From Achromobacter kerstersii (lineage in GTDB: Bacteria > Pseudomonadota > Gammaproteobacteria > Burkholderiales > Burkholderiaceae_B): a DNA stretch of 64,000 nt. The translations under genes and the position numbers were made by a program. Below the pieces are notes generated by a model that saw only the letters and a program-made list of their open reading frames with translations, made no database searches and was not told the origin of the DNA. The DNA lies in contig NZ_CADIJQ010000014.1 of assembly GCF_902859595.1 (NCBI RefSeq), forward strand, positions 1 to 64,000, read 5' to 3'. Positions 60,410 through 64,000 of the stretch are shown piece by piece (position 1 is the stretch's first letter; each line of letters starts with the position of its first letter).

Positions 60410-61675
60410 ATGCAAATCGTCATCGCCGGCGCAGGCATCGGCGGGCTGACGCTCGCCTTGATGCTGCATCGCCACGGCATCGATTGCCGCGTATATGAAA
60501 GCGCGCAGGAACTGCGGCCCTTGGGCGTTGGCATCAACCTGCTGCCCCACGCCGTGGCCGAGCTTGAACAGCTGGGCCTGATGCCCGCCTTGGCCGAACG
60601 CGCCATCGAGACTTCGCAGCTGCACTACTACAACAAGCTGGGTCAGCCGATCTGGCGTGAGCCGCGTGGCCTGGAAGCCGGGTATCCGTTGCCGCAGTTC
60701 TCGGTGCATCGGGGTGAATTCCAGATGCTGCTCGCGCAAGCGGTGCGTGAACGATTGGGCGAAGGTGCGATCGTCACCGGCATGGTGCTGGAATCCGCGG
60801 AACAGGACGCCTCGGGCGCCACGGCGCTGTTCCGCCGGCGCGCGGATGGCAGCACGCATCGCGTGCGGGGCAGCATTCTGGTGGGCGCGGACGGCATTCA
60901 TTCCGCGTTGCGCCGCCAGCTGCATCCCGTGGGTGATGAACCGCGCTTCTCCGGCCGCATGTTGTGGCGCGCCGTGACCGAAGCCGCGCCCTATCTGGAC
61001 GGCCGCAGCATGTTCATGGCCGGGCACCAGGACCAGAAGTTCGTCTGCTATCCCATTTCAGAGCCGTTGCGCCAGCAGGGCCGATCGCTCATCAACTGGA
61101 TCGCGGAACTGTCGGTGCTCGGCGCGGAGTTGCCCGCCACCGATTGGAACCGCCAGGTCGACAAGTCGGTCTTTGCGCATCGGTTTGCCGACTGGCGCTG
61201 GGACTGGATCGATATTCCCGCCATCATCGACGGCGCGCAGGCCATCTATGAATTCCCATTGGTTGACCGCGACCCCTTGCCGCGCTGGACGCGGGGGCGC
61301 GTGACGCTGCTGGGCGACGCCGCGCATCCCATGTATCCCATTGGTTCGAACGGATCGGCCCAAGCGATTCTGGATGCGCGCTGTTTGTCCGACTGGCTGG
61401 CGCAAGCGGCCAAGGGTGGCGTACGCACGCTTGAAACCGCCTTGTTGGAATATGAAGCGGATCGTCTGCCGCGCACGGCGGGCATCGTGCTGCGCAACCG
61501 CTTGAACGGCCCCGAGCAAGTCATGCAGATGGCCGAAGAGCGCGCGCCGCAAGGCTTTGCGGACATCAACGACGTGATCGCGCAGCAAGAGCTGGCGGCG
61601 GTATCGTTGCGCTACAAACAACTCGCGGGCTTCGACCCCGCGGCTTTGCAGAAGAACAGGGGAACCACGCCATGA
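60410..61675 (+). CDS. FAD-dependent monooxygenase
   Basis: A 421-aa class A flavoprotein monooxygenase. The Rossmann motif is VIAGAGIGGLTLALML (GxGxxG, residues 6-12). The DG motif is in LVGADGIHSALR, and the second FAD motif is TLLGDAAHPMYPIGSNGSAQ. It resembles PhzS-type and aromatic-ring hydroxylases; the substrate is unknown. CAGGAG precedes the ATG. First gene of a MarR-controlled operon with a DUF3237 protein and a Bug binding protein. Confidence 0.9.
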   Translation: MQIVIAGAGIGGLTLALMLHRHGIDCRVYESAQELRPLGVGINLLPHAVAELEQLGLMPALAERAIETSQLHYYNKLGQPIWREPRGLEAGYPLPQFSVHRGEFQMLLAQAVRERLGEGAIVTGMVLESAEQDASGATALFRRRADGSTHRVRGSILVGADGIHSALRRQLHPVGDEPRFSGRMLWRAVTEAAPYLDGRSMFMAGHQDQKFVCYPISEPLRQQGRSLINWIAELSVLGAELPATDWNRQVDKSVFAHRFADWRWDWIDIPAIIDGAQAIYEFPLVDRDPLPRWTRGRVTLLGDAAHPMYPIGSNGSAQAILDARCLSDWLAQAAKGGVRTLETALLEYEADRLPRTAGIVLRNRLNGPEQVMQMAEERAPQGFADINDVIAQQELAAVSLRYKQLAGFDPAALQKNRGTTP

Positions 61676-62157
61676 GCACACACGACGCATTGATGGACCC
61701 GTTGGCGCCGCAGCTGGAACATGTGGCGACCGTTGTCGTCGAGGTCGGCGTGCCGCAAGAAGTGGGCGACACGCCGCAAGGCTGCCGCCGCGTGATTCCC
61801 ATTACCGGCGGCACGGTGGAAGGCCCGCGCCTGCGCGGCAAAGTGTTGCCGGGCGGGGCGGATTTCCAGGTGATTCGCTCGGCCACGTACACCGACATCC
61901 ACGCGCGCTACGTCATCGAAACGCCGGATGGCGAACGCATCTATGTCGAGAACACCGGCATCCGTACCGGCCACGCGGACGACATCGCGCGGCTCGTACG
62001 CGGCGAACCGGTTGACCCGGCCCGCATTTATTTCCGCAGCTATCCGCGTTTTGAAACGGCGTCGCCCGCCTTGGGCTGGATGAATGAAAGCCTTTTCATC
62101 GGCACGGGCGCGCGTTACCCGGATCGCGTCGAATTGCGCTTCTACCGCATTTGCTGA
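61672..62157 (+). CDS. DUF3237 domain protein
   Basis: A 161-aa protein wholly matching the DUF3237 pattern (MDPLAPQLEHVATVVVEVG, RVIPITGGTVEGPRLRGKVLPGGAD, DIHARYVIETPDGERIYVENTG, RFETASPALGWMNESLFIGTGAR). The fold is a beta barrel of unknown activity, often in aromatic catabolic operons. It overlaps the monooxygenase stop by 4 bp, so translational coupling is likely. Confidence 0.9.
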   Translation: MSTHDALMDPLAPQLEHVATVVVEVGVPQEVGDTPQGCRRVIPITGGTVEGPRLRGKVLPGGADFQVIRSATYTDIHARYVIETPDGERIYVENTGIRTGHADDIARLVRGEPVDPARIYFRSYPRFETASPALGWMNESLFIGTGARYPDRVELRFYRIC

Positions 62158-62207
62158 ACCCGCGGCACCCGCCGCGGCATGAATATAAAAACGACTCGGA
62201 GACAACC

Positions 62208-63173
62208 ATGACATCAATGCTGCGCCGCCTGTTTGGCGGCTTCCTGCTGTGCCTGCCGATTGCGGCGATGGCGCAGTTTCCCAATGGCCCCGTGCGCCTG
62301 AACGTGGGCTTCCCGCCGGGTACCGGGCCGGACATTGTGGCTCGCACCTTGTCGCAACACATGGGGCCGCTGCTGGGCGAAAGCGTGGTGGTGGAAAACA
62401 AGGTGGGCGCGGGCGGGCAGATCGCCGCGCAGACGGTGGCGCGCAGTCCGGCCGACGGCCAGACGCTGCTGCTGGGCGAGGTCGGCTCCATCAGCATTTC
62501 GCCTGCCACCTATCGCAACTTGAACTACAACCCGTCGCGCGACTTTGCGCCGATCTCTGAAGTGGTGCGCGCCGATTTCGTGCTGGTCGTGCCGGCCGAT
62601 TCACCGTATCAGGACTTGGCCGCGTTCGTTGATGGCGCCAAGAAAGCGTCAGACCGCATCAATTTCGCGACCTTCGGCGCCGGTACACCGGGCCATTTTG
62701 GCGCGGAGCTGTTCGCACGCGAAGCGGGTATGAAGATCGAGGCCATCCACTACCGGTCCACGGGGGATGCGGTGTCGGGCCTGGTATCCGGCGCGGTGCA
62801 GGCCGCGTTCGTGACGACGGCGCTGGCCGTGCCGCAGGTGCAAGGCGGCAAGCTGCGCGCGCTGGCCATCACCGGCGCGCAACGCTCGCCCGCGCTGGCG
62901 GCCGTGCCGACGTTTGCGGAGCGCGGGTTGCCGGCAATCAACTTCGGCGCTTGGTTTGCGCTGTTTGCGCCCGCCGGTACGCCGGAGGCAGTGCTGAACC
63001 GCTTGCAGAAAGACAGCGCCGCCGCATTGCGCCAGCCCGCCGCCGTGCGCAGCTTGGGTGAGGCAGGCTTCGTCGTGGTGGGGTCCGACCGCCAAGCGCT
63101 GCAAGCCTTGCTGACGACGGAATCCAAACGCTGGTCCGACGTGGTGAAAGCCACGGGCTTCCGGGCGGACTGA
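62208..63173 (+). CDS. Bug/TctC family substrate-binding protein
   Basis: A 321-aa exported binding protein of the tripartite tricarboxylate transporter family. The Sec signal is MLRRLFGGFLLCLPIAAMAQF. The mature start is PNGPVRLNVGFPPGTGPDIVAR, followed by VENKVGAGGQIAAQTVARSP and FATFGAGTPGHFGAELF. The ATG at 62208 follows CGGAG. It is the third gene of the monooxygenase operon and probably delivers the compound that the oxygenase attacks; membrane subunits are not adjacent. Confidence 0.9.
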   Translation: MTSMLRRLFGGFLLCLPIAAMAQFPNGPVRLNVGFPPGTGPDIVARTLSQHMGPLLGESVVVENKVGAGGQIAAQTVARSPADGQTLLLGEVGSISISPATYRNLNYNPSRDFAPISEVVRADFVLVVPADSPYQDLAAFVDGAKKASDRINFATFGAGTPGHFGAELFAREAGMKIEAIHYRSTGDAVSGLVSGAVQAAFVTTALAVPQVQGGKLRALAITGAQRSPALAAVPTFAERGLPAINFGAWFALFAPAGTPEAVLNRLQKDSAAALRQPAAVRSLGEAGFVVVGSDRQALQALLTTESKRWSDVVKATGFRAD

Positions 63174-63216
63174 TCGGCGTCACGTGCCGGGGGCGCATGT
63201 GCGGCACCCGGCACGA

Positions 63217-64000
63217 TCAGGGCAATACAGGTTCCTCGGCCAGATACGCCGCATGCAGCAACGCCATGAAGGGCGGCGCCTCGGGCATGGCCGTGTCACC
63301 GATCCGGTTCACGGCAACGCCCGGCGTCCAGGAATTCATGACTGCCGCGCCCGCCAGAGTTGGCAGCGTGTCCCGCGTGATGGTCTGCACCCGTTGCGGC
63401 ACGCCCATCTTTTCCAGTTGCCGTTGCACGATGCCCATCGTGGTGCCCGTCAGCATGGCGGCATCGGGCCATACGACGGCACGCCCATCCCAGAACGCCA
63501 GGTTCCAGATCGACGCCTCGCTCATACGCCCATGGCGGTCCATGAATGCCGCATCGTCAAACCCTTGCGCGGCGGCTTGGCGCAGTAGATAGGTCTTCGC
63601 GACTTCGCCAACGTGCTTCACCGACGGCAGCATGCGCTCATGCTCGACCACCGCCAGGGACAAGGGGCCGGCCGGTCCGGACGAGGGCGGACCGGTGCGC
63701 ACCAACACATCCAGCGGCGTGTGCCTGTCCGCAACGGTGAACTCGCCCGCGGGGGAATACACGGTCGCCACCAGCGACACGTCCGCGGGGCCCGCCTGGA
63801 TCGCGGTGCGCAGCGCGTTCAAGATGACCGCATCCGGTAGCGCCTGGCCGAACATCTCAAGCGAGGCGGCGCGCAATCGCGCGCGATGCAGATCCAGCCC
63901 GCGTACCTGGCCGCTGCGCACCTGCATCGCGGTGAAGTGCGCGTAGCCGGCGAGAGCCAGCGGGGCCAGGTCTGCGGCGGTGGCGGCCTGGCCATTGCGT
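63217..64000 (-). CDS. Class IV aminotransferase family protein (5' end outside window)
   Basis: At least 261 codons of a class IV (branched-chain/4-amino-4-deoxychorismate lyase type) aminotransferase-like protein, still open at base 64000, where the gene runs off the window. Recognisable are AHFTAMQVRSGQVRGLDLHRARL, EVAKTYLLRQAAAQGFDDAAFMDRHGRMSEASIWNLAFWDG with the PLP-contact E-A-S-x-W-N region, and TGTTMGIVQRQLEKMG (PLP phosphate loop TGTT). The end at 63217 is intact. It is convergent with the Bug gene (43-bp gap). The exact reaction is unknown. Confidence 0.82.
   Translation of the reverse strand, partial: RNGQAATAADLAPLALAGYAHFTAMQVRSGQVRGLDLHRARLRAASLEMFGQALPDAVILNALRTAIQAGPADVSLVATVYSPAGEFTVADRHTPLDVLVRTGPPSSGPAGPLSLAVVEHERMLPSVKHVGEVAKTYLLRQAAAQGFDDAAFMDRHGRMSEASIWNLAFWDGRAVVWPDAAMLTGTTMGIVQRQLEKMGVPQRVQTITRDTLPTLAGAAVMNSWTPGVAVNRIGDTAMPEAPPFMALLHAAYLAEEPVLP

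Overview
The window is GC-rich, densely coded proteobacterial chromosome. Protein character and gene content point to a betaproteobacterium of the order Burkholderiales, probably Alcaligenaceae near Achromobacter/Bordetella. Supporting signs are several Bug-family (TctC-like) binding proteins, a MHS transporter, an ilvBNC-pssA arrangement and many LysR/IclR/MarR-controlled catabolic clusters. The genus is inferred from gene style, not from a marker search. I see no prophage, insertion sequence, CRISPR array or replication origin.

Layout. 1-10000, minus strand: a nine-gene set that looks like one D-amino-acid uptake and degradation unit (PLP-dependent D-amino-acid deaminase, dipeptide-type ABC transporter, RpiR/MurR regulator, N-acyl-D-amino-acid deacylase, RidA). 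It ends in three tandem 83-bp hairpin-rich repeats, and the last residues and stop codon of ridA are read from the repeat. 10200-13900: a carbon-nitrogen hydrolase, rarA and serS. 14000-16100: an accessory patch of small genes (an 82-aa protein, an overlapping 52-aa ORF, a Pro/Tyr/Val-rich exported protein, an ASCH-like gene, and a 65-aa gene whose promoter predicts a leaderless mRNA). 16180-25000: three catabolic modules: a cytosine-deaminase-like amidohydrolase; a LysR/enolase-superfamily/Bug module; and an IclR/MHS transporter/nitrilase/flavin-reductase module. 25300-31100: a chemoreceptor, a Fic toxin with its antitoxin beside tRNA-Ser(CGA), a CPA2 antiporter, 3-hydroxybutyrate dehydrogenase and yaaA.

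31200-46400: a FUSC efflux-like protein, then housekeeping genes: ilvB-ilvN-ilvC, pssA, rpsO-pnp, ilvA and a tctBA permease pair. 46400-53600: a lone PIN-domain gene, tRNA-Leu(UAA) interrupted by a 223-nt group I intron, a TPR protein, a zinc-ribbon RDD membrane protein, a universal stress protein, tRNA-Ser(UGA), a quinone oxidoreductase, tpiA and secG. 53650-57900: an iron-regulated signalling unit (Fur box over a sigma-70 promoter, ECF sigma, FecR-like regulator, TonB siderophore receptor with a signalling domain). 58000-64000: tRNA-Leu(GAG), small envelope proteins, a tyrosine-phosphatase-like enzyme, a MarR-controlled FAD monooxygenase/DUF3237/Bug operon, and a class IV aminotransferase cut by the window edge.

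The most striking element is the group I intron in the anticodon loop of tRNA-Leu(UAA) at 47114-47423. Its core resembles the Azoarcus tRNA-Ile intron (subgroup IC3), while its insertion site is the one used by cyanobacterial tRNA-Leu introns. The P7 helix differs from Azoarcus by compensating changes on both strands.
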